Shown piece after piece: positions 56,757-64,000 of a stretch of 64,000 nt of DNA. Location of the stretch: assembly GCA_019359395.1 (NCBI GenBank), contig JAHHHK010000020.1, positions 1 to 64,000 of the forward strand. The letters are read 5' to 3'. How positions within the stretch are numbered: the first letter of the stretch is position 1; each line of letters begins with the position of its first letter. The notes under the pieces are model-generated. The model ran no database searches. It had not been told where the DNA came from and saw only the letters and a program-made list of their open reading frames with translations. Both the position numbers and the translations under genes were made by a program. Source of the DNA: Komarekiella atlantica HA4396-MV6. Its GTDB lineage: Bacteria; Cyanobacteriota; Cyanobacteriia; Cyanobacteriales; Nostocaceae.

Positions 56757-58616
56757 CTACGTTAAAGGCCTGGCTGCATTGTTCACTGAGAGAGTAGATG
56801 GAACTTTTAGCGGCGTTGAACGAGTAAGTTCTAGCCAACGACCATCGTCAGTGACGTAGCCCAATTCTGCGACATAGTCGCGATCGCTTTCAGTAATGGG
56901 AATATGTAAATCGGATGTTGATTCATCACAGTCAAACTGGCGAAAATTGCGAGCAGGTAGCCGTTGCTGATCAATACCTGTAGTGTTGTAAACACGAAGC
57001 GCCAGCTTGCGTCCACCTTGTCGTCGCAGTTCTGCCTTTTGTGCTTCTGGAACTTCCCAGTAAGCATAAACATCTCTGGAGTCGCGGGGTACTAGGATTA
57101 AACGACTTTCATCTTTTGTGATTCTAGGGCGATCGCTCACTAAAGAATTAGCAGCAACACCTGTGGTTACTCCAGCAGTTGTCAGCGGGATAGCACCAAC
57201 AGGTTCGCAGGCGGGAACACGCACATGAGACGAACGAGCAATTTCTACCCAGCGATCGCTATTGGTCATATAACCAAGCTCAGCAATATAATCACGATTG
57301 TCTAATGCGATGGGAATGTGGATATCTTGGGCCTGTTCATTACAATCAAACTCCTTCATACTATGCGGCGTTTGATGATCCATATCAATATCGGTGACAT
57401 CGTAAAGACGTACTTTCAAATTACGTCCACCTAGCCGTTGCAAGTCTTGTCTGACTTCATCTGGAACTTCCCAATAAACATAGGCATCCTGGCAATTTCT
57501 GGGTGTGAGGATGATCCGACTCTCTGGAGTTCGTCGGACAGGAAGAGGTACGGGAGCAGGGGCGGAAGTAGTGGTATGTGTGCGCCGACTCAACAACCAC
57601 CACAATAATCCACCCAGTAACGGAAGTAATAATAATATCCACCAAGGGAATTCATCCCTAGATCTAGTTGCTGTTGTTGTAGTAGGAATAGAGACAGCAG
57701 CAGGAGTAGCGATAGCATTTGCAACCCTAGCTTCTTCCACGATTTGCTGATTCTCAGGAGCAGTTGCGTAGCCTAAAAATGCTTGTGCTGCCGGATTTGT
57801 AATCGGTCTTTGGTGAGCATATCCCAAAGGCTGGGAAAATGGATAACGGGGATCTGTTGGAAGAACATTGTGTAGCGGGACAATTTGCACATTAGGATTG
57901 TTAATTACTTGATCTGCGATCGCATATCCAATGCCATCTGTTCCTAGTTTATTAATAACTGCTTCAGTGCTATCTTCTGATCTAACGGCATTTGCACCCG
58001 TTTGAAATGCTGCTGTCTTAAAAACTGGATAATTCTGAAATGAGCGCCGCAAATCACTGTTTTCTGGGCGATCAATCAAACGAATTGCTTGGGGAGAACC
58101 GCCAACTTGTGACCAGTTGGTAATTTCCCCCCGAAAGATTCTGGCAAACTGTTCAGAAGTCAGGCTGTTCTTATATGGATTGTCCTTTCCCAGAATTACA
58201 GCAATCTTATTACGGGTTACGGGAGTGCTTACAAGCCCTCGCGCTTTCTCTTCTTGCGTTAGCGATCGCCCAATTGCAGCCAAATCAATCTTGCCATTCG
58301 GCAATGCTTTTAAAGATGCATCTGTGCCATCGTATGCTATGTTAACGTTTGTATCAGGAAACTTCGCTTTAAATCGCTCCGCTAGTGCTTGATTAATCTT
58401 TTCCATGCTAGTTGTGCCATTTATCTGCACTTCTGTACCACTAGGAACAGATTGCGGAACGGGAAAAGAAGTACTAACACCTGATGATTGGGCAAGTACA
58501 GGCAGAATAATCAAACAAACTGTTGAGAGGCTATAAGTAGCAGTAAAGGCAAATAAAATTGCTCCTGATGATCGTAATTTTTGTTGATAAAACATCTTAG
58601 CAACGTGTTTTTTCAT
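56757..58616 (-). CDS. PstS-like substrate-binding protein fused to two DUF4912 domains
   Basis: A 619-residue protein. An N-terminal hydrophobic segment (about 15-42) precedes a phosphate-binding-protein-like domain (about 55-300: VQINGTTSMEKINQALAERF, KIDLAAIGRSLTQEE). A transmembrane helix (about 325-345, WWILLLLPLLGGLLWWLLS) is followed by two DUF4912 units (RIILTPRNCQDAYVYWEVPD and RLILVPRDSRDVYAYWEVPE, about 365-475 and 500-610). The receptor part would face the periplasm and the repeats the cytoplasm, or the reverse. This may be a sensor rather than a transporter subunit. No pst genes are adjacent. An ATG seven codons in (58595) is an alternative start. Confidence 0.85.
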   Translation of the reverse strand: MKKHVAKMFYQQKLRSSGAILFAFTATYSLSTVCLIILPVLAQSSGVSTSFPVPQSVPSGTEVQINGTTSMEKINQALAERFKAKFPDTNVNIAYDGTDASLKALPNGKIDLAAIGRSLTQEEKARGLVSTPVTRNKIAVILGKDNPYKNSLTSEQFARIFRGEITNWSQVGGSPQAIRLIDRPENSDLRRSFQNYPVFKTAAFQTGANAVRSEDSTEAVINKLGTDGIGYAIADQVINNPNVQIVPLHNVLPTDPRYPFSQPLGYAHQRPITNPAAQAFLGYATAPENQQIVEEARVANAIATPAAVSIPTTTTATRSRDEFPWWILLLLPLLGGLLWWLLSRRTHTTTSAPAPVPLPVRRTPESRIILTPRNCQDAYVYWEVPDEVRQDLQRLGGRNLKVRLYDVTDIDMDHQTPHSMKEFDCNEQAQDIHIPIALDNRDYIAELGYMTNSDRWVEIARSSHVRVPACEPVGAIPLTTAGVTTGVAANSLVSDRPRITKDESRLILVPRDSRDVYAYWEVPEAQKAELRRQGGRKLALRVYNTTGIDQQRLPARNFRQFDCDESTSDLHIPITESDRDYVAELGYVTDDGRWLELTRSTPLKVPSTLSVNNAARPLT

Positions 58617-58619
58617 AGT

Positions 58620-58644
58620 AAAAGACCCCCGCCACAGACGGAGG
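58620..58644 (-). terminator. Terminator-like hairpin just upstream of the substrate-binding gene
   Basis: On the minus strand, CCTCCG-TCTGTGG-CGGGGG is followed by TCTTTT and then, three bases later, the annotated ATG. It could end upstream transcripts, attenuate this gene, or mean that the real start is the ATG at 58595. Confidence 0.45.
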
Positions 58645-58787
58645 TAAATTCAGTATCAGTAGTAACAGAATAATTAACCTACAAGCCCATACAAGGCTTT
58701 GGTAAAACTACCTTTATTCTCGCTATTCAGTTGCCGATTAATTCCTTCTTTAGATATAAATTATTGCTCATACAATCTTTCATAAAA

Positions 58788-58808
58788 TACCTCCCTTAAG
58801 GTGAGGTA
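58788..58808 (-). terminator. Weak hairpin with T-run
   Basis: TACCTC and GAGGTA form a 6-bp stem; on the minus strand TTTTAT follows. It may help end holB transcripts reading through. Nothing else is recognised between here and 58982. Confidence 0.35.
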
Positions 58809-58982
58809 ATAAGTTTGATTATATGACAATTGTTTTTGAAACACTTAAGCTTCAATCCTTGGTGAGACTAACTTTAAATCCCTTTGTCTTTTATTTGTTT
58901 CTTCGTGTCTTCGTGTTTTCTCTGCGAGACGCCGCGCGAACGTGGTTTATTATCACCCCATCTTTAGCACAACAAAGATTAT

Positions 58983-59388
58983 AGGACTTACGCAAAAACC
59001 CTCTCAAACTCTCATTCCTCCGTGACCCCTGTCTTGAGAAGTTCTGATGCCTGTCTTGAAAAGTTTCCTGCGGTTCGCGTTAGCGTCTCGTAAGAGAGGG
59101 AAACCCTAAGCGAAGTTTGCTTGGAGTGAAACCCTCCGACGCTCGATGACTCGCTAACGCTGCGCTATGGCAACTTCTCTCCGCAGAACTTTTCGCTCTT
59201 GGCGGGCTACGCCAACGGATAGCGCAGCGTAAAGCCTGCGGCATGGCTACGCTTAGAGCGAACGAGCGTCGGAAACCTCTCTTACAAAGTTCTGATCGGA
59301 GGAAACCTCCGCTCAGACTTTGCGCTCCGCTCAGACTTCTCGCTGCGTCCTCTGCGGTTAGTTTTTCCGTCACCTGTGCGTAAGTCCT
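58983..59388. mobile_element. MITE-like element, 406 bp, with 12-bp terminal inverted repeats
   Basis: The left end is AGGACTTACGCA (58983-58994) and the right end TGCGTAAGTCCT (59377-59388), its exact complement. Both sides are flanked by AGATTAT (58976-58982 and 59389-59395), a 7-bp target duplication. The interior is GC-richer, full of short inverted repeats (GCGTTAGCGTCTCG, CTAACGCTGCGC), with no transposase. A 97-codon open frame in it is not a gene. It sits 13 bp past the holB stop, so it must have inserted in the 3' flank. Confidence 0.8.
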
Positions 59389-59400
59389 AGATTATACGAA

Positions 59401-60360
59401 TTAGTAATTAATTTGACACAATGATATTAGAGTACATTCCCAAACTAGTCGTGGCTGGGCGTAAAAAAGTAGATATTTACGAGCTTGTTCTAATTGATTG
59501 ATAATCTTGGGCTGATGCCATTGTTGCCAGTAATACTGTTGGAGATAATCGACCAACCATAGTTGTGCCTCTGTATCTAAATCCTGATCAATTTTCTTAG
59601 CTAACTCCAAAGCATTGCGGTACGATGAAGGCGCTTTTGTGAGGTTTTGAAGTAACTCCGGGGGAATGGCTTGTAATTGCTCGTAAGATGCGATCGCACT
59701 TCCAGGACTGCCAGCTGCTAAGCTCAAAACTGTCTGATGCTGCAAAAGTTCCTGATGACCCGTTTGAGTGAGTACCTGAGTTAAAGACTGTGTGTCTAAG
59801 CTATAAAAAGGGATGCGTTGACAACGTGACACCAAAGTTGGTAACACAGACTCAGGTGTAGGTGCAATCAAAATCAATGTTGCCTGTCCTGGTTCTTCTA
59901 AAGTCTTCAGCAAGGCATTTGCTGCTGCTTCCGCCATTGTTTGGGCTTCCTCCAGCACTACCAGATTTCTCGGTGCTTCCAACGGCGGACGACTTAAAAA
60001 TTGGGTAATTTCACGAACTTGCTCTAGTCGAATTACAGGCGGTGCTTTGCGCTTCAGCCCCTTTTCTGCGGCTTCGGCTGCTGTCAGTCTTTGCCCTTGG
60101 TATTGGTATGTTGGTTGCACCCATAACAAAGCTGGGTGATTGCCTTGACGTAAACGGTTTTGTAAAGACGTAATTACTTGCGTCTTTACAAAACTAGAAA
60201 ATAGCAACTCTATAAAACATCGTGCCGCTAAACTCCGTCCTACACCATCTGGCCCCACAAATAGGTAAGCTAGGGCAACCCGGTTCTGTCTAACAGCCTG
60301 AGTCAGTAATTCTATAGCTTGCTGTTGCCCTACAAGTTGTGCAAATGGGTCATTAGTCAT
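59401..60360 (-). CDS. holB: DNA polymerase III subunit delta'
   Basis: From the ATG at 60360 it is 319 residues: MTNDPFAQLVGQQQAIELLT, the clamp-loader ATPase motif GPDGVGRSLAARCF, LEEAQTMAEAAANALLKTLEEP and LVSRCQRIPFYSL (SRC motif). These are signatures of the delta'/DnaX AAA+ family. The classical Walker lysine is replaced by Arg (GVGRS), as expected for delta', which does not hydrolyse ATP. It loads the sliding clamp at replication forks. The seven-codon longer start is less likely. It lies 60 bp downstream of the MoxR gene. Confidence 0.93.
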   Translation of the reverse strand: MTNDPFAQLVGQQQAIELLTQAVRQNRVALAYLFVGPDGVGRSLAARCFIELLFSSFVKTQVITSLQNRLRQGNHPALLWVQPTYQYQGQRLTAAEAAEKGLKRKAPPVIRLEQVREITQFLSRPPLEAPRNLVVLEEAQTMAEAAANALLKTLEEPGQATLILIAPTPESVLPTLVSRCQRIPFYSLDTQSLTQVLTQTGHQELLQHQTVLSLAAGSPGSAIASYEQLQAIPPELLQNLTKAPSSYRNALELAKKIDQDLDTEAQLWLVDYLQQYYWQQWHQPKIINQLEQARKYLLFYAQPRLVWECTLISLCQINY

Positions 60361-60419
60361 CGAGTTCACATTAACACGCACAAATTGAAGCAGGATAAGG
60401 ATTTAGATTAATTCTGACA

Positions 60420-61328
60420 TTAAGGTATGGGAAGCGATCGCAATAATCGCTCAACAACAGTTCGAGAACTGCGTCCTCCCCTAGGGATAATTCGATGGCA
60501 AAGAACGTGAGGAGCAAGAAATTTTACATCATCGGGAATGGCGTAATCACGTCCTAGTAAAAAAGCTAGTGCTTGGGTAGCCCGTTGCAATCCGACTGTG
60601 CCGCGCGGACTAACGCCAAGAGCGATTTCCTCATCTTGCCGTGTTGCCCTCACCAATTCGAGGATGTATTGTTGCAGAGAGGCTGCGACTCTTACCTGAG
60701 AACAGATGTCACGTAATTCTTGTACTTCTGCCAAAGTAATACAAGGTTGTAAATCAGCAACCTTAACACCCTTCTGAAGGCTTTGCAGCATTTGGAGTTC
60801 TTCTGCTTCTGAAGGATAGCCCAAACTTAACGACAACATGAATCGATCCATTTGCGCTTCTGGCAGCGGAAAAGTACCTTGATACTCAATGGGGTTTTGG
60901 GTGGCAATAACAAAGAATGGCTGGGGAACTGCACGAGAAACACCATCGACCGTTACCTGATACTCTTCCATTACTTCCAGCAAAGCTGACTGAGTGCGGG
61001 GTGTAGCACGGTTGATTTCGTCAGCTAGCAACACATTGGCAAATATTGGCCCAGGAAGAAAAGTAAATTCGCCACTCTTTGGGTTCCAAATGTTAGTACC
61101 AGTAATGTCAGTTGGCAGCAAATCGGGGGTGCATTGTAGCCGTTGAAATTTGCCATCCACAGAGCGTGCCAGGGATTTAGCGAGTAGGGTTTTGCCAACG
61201 CCAGGAACATCTTCTAGTAGAGCATGACCACCACCTAATAGAGCTACTAGCACTAAACGTATGGCCTCGGTTTTGCCAACGATAGTACGAGCCAAATTTT
61301 GTGTTAAAGCGTCAATTTTTTCTCTCAT
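60420..61328 (-). CDS. MoxR-family AAA+ ATPase
   Basis: A 302-residue protein with Walker A HALLEDVPGVGKTLLAKSLA (near residue 35), Walker B VLLADEINRATPRTQSALLE (near 100), sensor 1 FVIATQNPIEYQGTFPLPEA and the arginine finger QMDRFMLSL. MoxR ATPases help assemble or activate metal-cofactor and membrane complexes, often with a DUF58 partner. None is adjacent here. It precedes holB on the same strand with a 60-bp gap and may share a transcript. Confidence 0.93.
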   Translation of the reverse strand: MREKIDALTQNLARTIVGKTEAIRLVLVALLGGGHALLEDVPGVGKTLLAKSLARSVDGKFQRLQCTPDLLPTDITGTNIWNPKSGEFTFLPGPIFANVLLADEINRATPRTQSALLEVMEEYQVTVDGVSRAVPQPFFVIATQNPIEYQGTFPLPEAQMDRFMLSLSLGYPSEAEELQMLQSLQKGVKVADLQPCITLAEVQELRDICSQVRVAASLQQYILELVRATRQDEEIALGVSPRGTVGLQRATQALAFLLGRDYAIPDDVKFLAPHVLCHRIIPRGGRSSRTVVERLLRSLPIP

Positions 61329-61500
61329 GCACTGTGGGATTAGGAATTGGGCATTGAGGATTGGAGACTAGGGCATTGAGAAAAGGTTAAAGGGTAAAGG
61401 GATGATTTTTACATTTCCCCCTTTCTCTTTCCCCAATGCCCCATACCCGATTTATTGTTCCCACTCAGCACTTCAAAACTCAGCACTCAAATCAGTGAAC

Positions 61501-61564
61501 AGTGAACAGTAAGCAGTAAACAGTTGGGGGATTTAAACTCGCCAGATAGCGTCTGCCACTAATT
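61501..61564. repeat. Dispersed repeat, inverted partner of 43727-43790
   Basis: CAGTTGGGGGATTTAAACTC and CAGATAGCGTCTGCCACTAA, with AGTGAACAGT and AAGCAGTAAACAG before them. Further GTTTACTGT units continue to about 61608 and reach the ribF stop region. Confidence 0.8.
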
Positions 61565-61594
61565 AGCTTTGTCTTGACTGTTAACTGTTTACTG

Positions 61595-62731
61595 TTAACT
61601 GTTTACTGTAAAAACTTCTTTAGCAGCAATGCAATCAAGTTGAATTTGTGTTTTCAAGGCTTCTAGAGAAGGAAATTTTTGCTCAGGTCGTAAAAATTTT
61701 GCTAGTTGCACAACCAGCTTTTTGCCATATAAGTCACTAGACCACTCAAACAAATGCACTTCCGCAGATGAATAAGTACCATTGACAGTTGGGCGGTTGC
61801 CGATATTCATTACACCCAAGATTGGTTTAGCATTTGGTGGCTCACCGAGAATGAAAACGCGGACAGCATAAACCCCTTGGCGAGGCAAAAACTTTTCTTT
61901 TGGGAGTTGGAGGTTGGCAGTCGGGAAGCCGATAGTTCTGCCCAGTTGTTGACCTTGAACAACAACACCGATTAGGGTGTAAGGGCGTCCTAGTAAGAGA
62001 TTTGCGTTTTCAATGTCGCCGCGCTCAAGTGTTTGGCGGATTAGTGAAGTGCTAATACGCGCTTGCTGTGTTTGAGCAATGTTAACATCACTGCTTTGTG
62101 GGGATACATCTGTATAACTTTGCAAGGGAACGATAGTAACTGGAATACCGTACTTGGCCGCGAGTAATTGCAAATCTTTAGCTGTACCACTGCGTTTTTC
62201 ACCAAAACAAAAATCTTCCCCGATACTAATTTGCTGACATCGAAGTTGTTGTACGAGAATTTTTTCTACGAACTCTTCGGGGGTTAAAGCAGATAATTCT
62301 TTATCAAAAGGCAGCAGTACCAGTTGTTCTACCCCAAGCGATCGCAATTGTTCGACTTTTTCATCCAGTGGCGTTAACAAAGTCCGGGGTTGTCCGGTAA
62401 AAAACTCCTGTGGATGGGGATGAAAGGTGACAACTGTCGAGTATACACGTTCGTTTGGTGATACTAGGGGTGCAGAAGAGGAGGGAATGGGGGGATGAGA
62501 GGATGGCGGGAATGAAGAATTTCTTTCTCTTTCAATTTCCCCTTCTCCCTCTGTTTCCTTTTCCTCCTCTGTTTCTTGTCTCCTTGCTTGCTGCAAAACT
62601 GGTTGAATTACTCTTTGATGACCAAGATGGACACCGTCAAACTTGCCAAGAGCAACAGCGGTTGGTGTTAGAGCCAGTTCAGTCGAAGAAGCAACCCACA
62701 CAGAACACCCATTTTGAGACAGATTTAGCAC
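61595..62731 (-). CDS. ribF: Bifunctional riboflavin kinase/FAD synthetase
   Basis: A 378-residue enzyme. The FAD synthetase part has VALGKFDGVHLGHQRVIQPV (residues 26-45) and VVTFHPHPQEF; the riboflavin kinase part (about 245-375) has GRTIGFPTANLQLP and GVMNIGNRPTVNGTY. It makes FMN, then FAD. RibF is usually about 310-340 residues; here an extra ~45 residues (about 50-95) rich in Glu, then Ser/Pro, sit between the two N-terminal motifs. That segment is encoded by purine-rich DNA like local intergenic repeats, so it looks like an inserted loop. It may not harm the fold. The 3' end runs into the TTTACTG repeats. Confidence 0.93.
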   Translation of the reverse strand: MLNLSQNGCSVWVASSTELALTPTAVALGKFDGVHLGHQRVIQPVLQQARRQETEEEKETEGEGEIERERNSSFPPSSHPPIPSSSAPLVSPNERVYSTVVTFHPHPQEFFTGQPRTLLTPLDEKVEQLRSLGVEQLVLLPFDKELSALTPEEFVEKILVQQLRCQQISIGEDFCFGEKRSGTAKDLQLLAAKYGIPVTIVPLQSYTDVSPQSSDVNIAQTQQARISTSLIRQTLERGDIENANLLLGRPYTLIGVVVQGQQLGRTIGFPTANLQLPKEKFLPRQGVYAVRVFILGEPPNAKPILGVMNIGNRPTVNGTYSSAEVHLFEWSSDLYGKKLVVQLAKFLRPEQKFPSLEALKTQIQLDCIAAKEVFTVNS

Positions 62732-62873
62732 GTGGATTCTGGATTTTAGGTTTATTTTAGCTATCAGCAGGAAGCTACTCTATGGTAAACCGCCTTGAGG
62801 AGGACAGATCTCGTGCTGAAAGCTCTTGATCACCAATCTAATCTAAAATCTACAATTGCTTCGACCGCAACCT

Positions 62874-63770
62874 TTAGCCAGAAAACTTGCTGACAGGAAA
62901 AGATTCTGATAAGGGAACTGAGATGGGAACCTGGAGTACCATTCCTTCACGTGCCATAATTGCACCAGAAAATTTCGCCGCGGCTTGTTCCCCTACACAA
63001 TCTAAAAAATCGTCATTGTGTGCAGGGTCGTGATGATAAATCACTAAAGTTTTGACGTTAGCTGCTTCTGCTATTTTTACAGCTTCTTGCCAAGTAGAAT
63101 GTCCCCAGCCAATTTTTGGAGATTTTGGACTATGGTATTCGTCATCAGTATAGGTGGAATCGTAGATCAAAATGTCGGCATTACGAGATAACCACAGCAC
63201 ATTTTCATCCAGTCGATCAGGGTAATGTTCAGTATCAGTAATGTAAACCGCAGCACCACCAAACCAATTGACTCGGTATCCTACAGCTTCACCCGGATGG
63301 TTTAAAGGTGATGTTTCTACGGTAATGTCATCAATGTATATTGGTTGCCCTGATTGAATGTCATGAAAATTTAAATTGGCTTGCATAATCTGCAAGGGTA
63401 CGGGAAAATTTGGGTGGAGCATTTGGTCATTCAACCGCTGTTCTATGGTGGAACCATCGGGAGCGATCGCGCCATAGATATGAAAGTTATTCCCTTTGAC
63501 AAATCCTGGACTAAAAAAGGGAAAACCCTGCATGTGATCCCAATGCGAGTGGGTGAAAAATATATGAGCTTCTATTGGCATTTGGCGCAACAAAGATTGC
63601 CCCAAAACATGCAATCCTGTACCAGCATCGAAGATTAAGCGTTTACCGCCCACTTGCATCTCAACGCAAGGGGTATTACCGCCATAACGGACGGTGTGTG
63701 GCCCTGGACTGGGGATGCTACCGCGAACGCCCCAAAATTGCACAGTAAATTGTTTCTCTATCCTAGACAT
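62874..63770 (-). CDS. MBL-fold metallo-hydrolase
   Basis: A 298-residue protein with VQFWGVRGSIPSPGPHTVRY at the start and the metal motif FFTHSHWDHMQGFPFF (H-x-H-x-D-H, near residues 92-107). Later metal ligands may be SPLNHPGEAVGY, VYITDTEHYPD and TLVIYHHDPAHNDD. It matches the RNase Z/phosphodiesterase-like branch of metallo-beta-lactamase folds, but the substrate is unknown. The Cys in GGNTPCVEM and the FGAIA-like insertion are family-typical. The gene ends 143 bp before the ribF start. The last 230 bp of the window, upstream of it, hold nothing I recognise. Confidence 0.9.
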   Translation of the reverse strand: MSRIEKQFTVQFWGVRGSIPSPGPHTVRYGGNTPCVEMQVGGKRLIFDAGTGLHVLGQSLLRQMPIEAHIFFTHSHWDHMQGFPFFSPGFVKGNNFHIYGAIAPDGSTIEQRLNDQMLHPNFPVPLQIMQANLNFHDIQSGQPIYIDDITVETSPLNHPGEAVGYRVNWFGGAAVYITDTEHYPDRLDENVLWLSRNADILIYDSTYTDDEYHSPKSPKIGWGHSTWQEAVKIAEAANVKTLVIYHHDPAHNDDFLDCVGEQAAAKFSGAIMAREGMVLQVPISVPLSESFPVSKFSG

Positions 63771-64000
63771 GGGTGTTGGCTTGCTGGACTGAGCGGGCGA
63801 TAAATCGAAAAAATTGTCACTTGTTTTGTCTAAGTTTATGCTGTCTCACTGCTTTTAGCAGAGGGTGATTTATTGGTAAAACAGCATACTCTGTTTACAG
63901 CTGATTTTGTGAAGTGGATAAGGTACTACAAAGCACAATTTTCAAGTTGTGTTTGCGTATGTATATCGGTTATCTCAAGAGTGCTCCTACTTTATAGCCT

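Noticed and set aside
59080-59373. 97-codon open frame on the minus strand
   Set aside because: It lies wholly inside the MITE-like element, follows its repeat structure, and has Ser/Arg-rich low-complexity translation.

Overview
The window reads as chromosomal DNA of a filamentous, probably heterocyst-forming cyanobacterium of the Nostoc/Anabaena group. The grounds are abundant GCGATCGC (HIP1) octamers, a light-dependent protochlorophyllide reductase, DevB/DevC-type exporter subunits, PEP-CTERM proteins, many short palindromic and tandem intergenic repeats, and low-to-medium GC content. No rRNA or tRNA gene was recognised.

Layout. 0-7.4 kb: a truncated Crp-like regulator, a medium-chain reductase, a TPR protein, a PEP-CTERM protein, a GNAT acetyltransferase and a divergent ABC exporter. 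7.6-24.9 kb (all minus strand): a compact biosynthetic operon. It starts with a ~3,670-residue PKS-NRPS hybrid (KS-AT-DH-cMT-ER-KR-ACP-Cy-A-PCP), followed by a PKS (KS-AT-ACP-thioesterase), a Baeyer-Villiger-type flavin monooxygenase whose start overlaps the PKS stop, and a small membrane protein. The A-domain pocket reads as cysteine and the condensation domain is a cyclisation (Cy) domain, so a C-methylated acyl-thiazoline extended by one unreduced malonate unit is predicted. The two AT domains lie in a 1,335-bp block that is identical at DNA level. 25.8-30.7 kb (plus strand): a PEP-CTERM protein, a DUF2358 protein, a lipocalin-like protein and devBC-like exporter genes without a devA.

30.9-39.7 kb: an acetoacetate decarboxylase-like protein, dnaK with a clear terminator, an SDR, an Rpn-type nuclease with a duplicated 3' end, a tandem universal stress protein, and a GFA/GNAT pair. 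39.81-41.57 kb: a CRISPR array of 25 identical 37-nt repeats. Its leader features place transcription on the minus strand, and no cas gene is in the window. 42.3-51 kb: hisC, then acyl-CoA dehydrogenase, PIG-L deacetylase and methyltransferase genes in overlapping order, a decayed IS5-type transposase remnant, a TmpA/ferric-reductase-like membrane flavoprotein, an HlyD-type protein and a convergent family 2 glycosyltransferase.

51.3-64 kb: a DUF442 phosphatase-like protein, another GNAT, a toxin-antitoxin pair whose toxin appears to have lost its core, an ATP-grasp enzyme next to protochlorophyllide reductase, a DUF937 protein, a substrate-binding protein fused to two DUF4912 domains, a 406-bp MITE-like element with 7-bp target duplications, holB, a MoxR ATPase, ribF with a low-complexity insertion, and an MBL-fold hydrolase. 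All family names come from reading motifs by eye. No database search was run.
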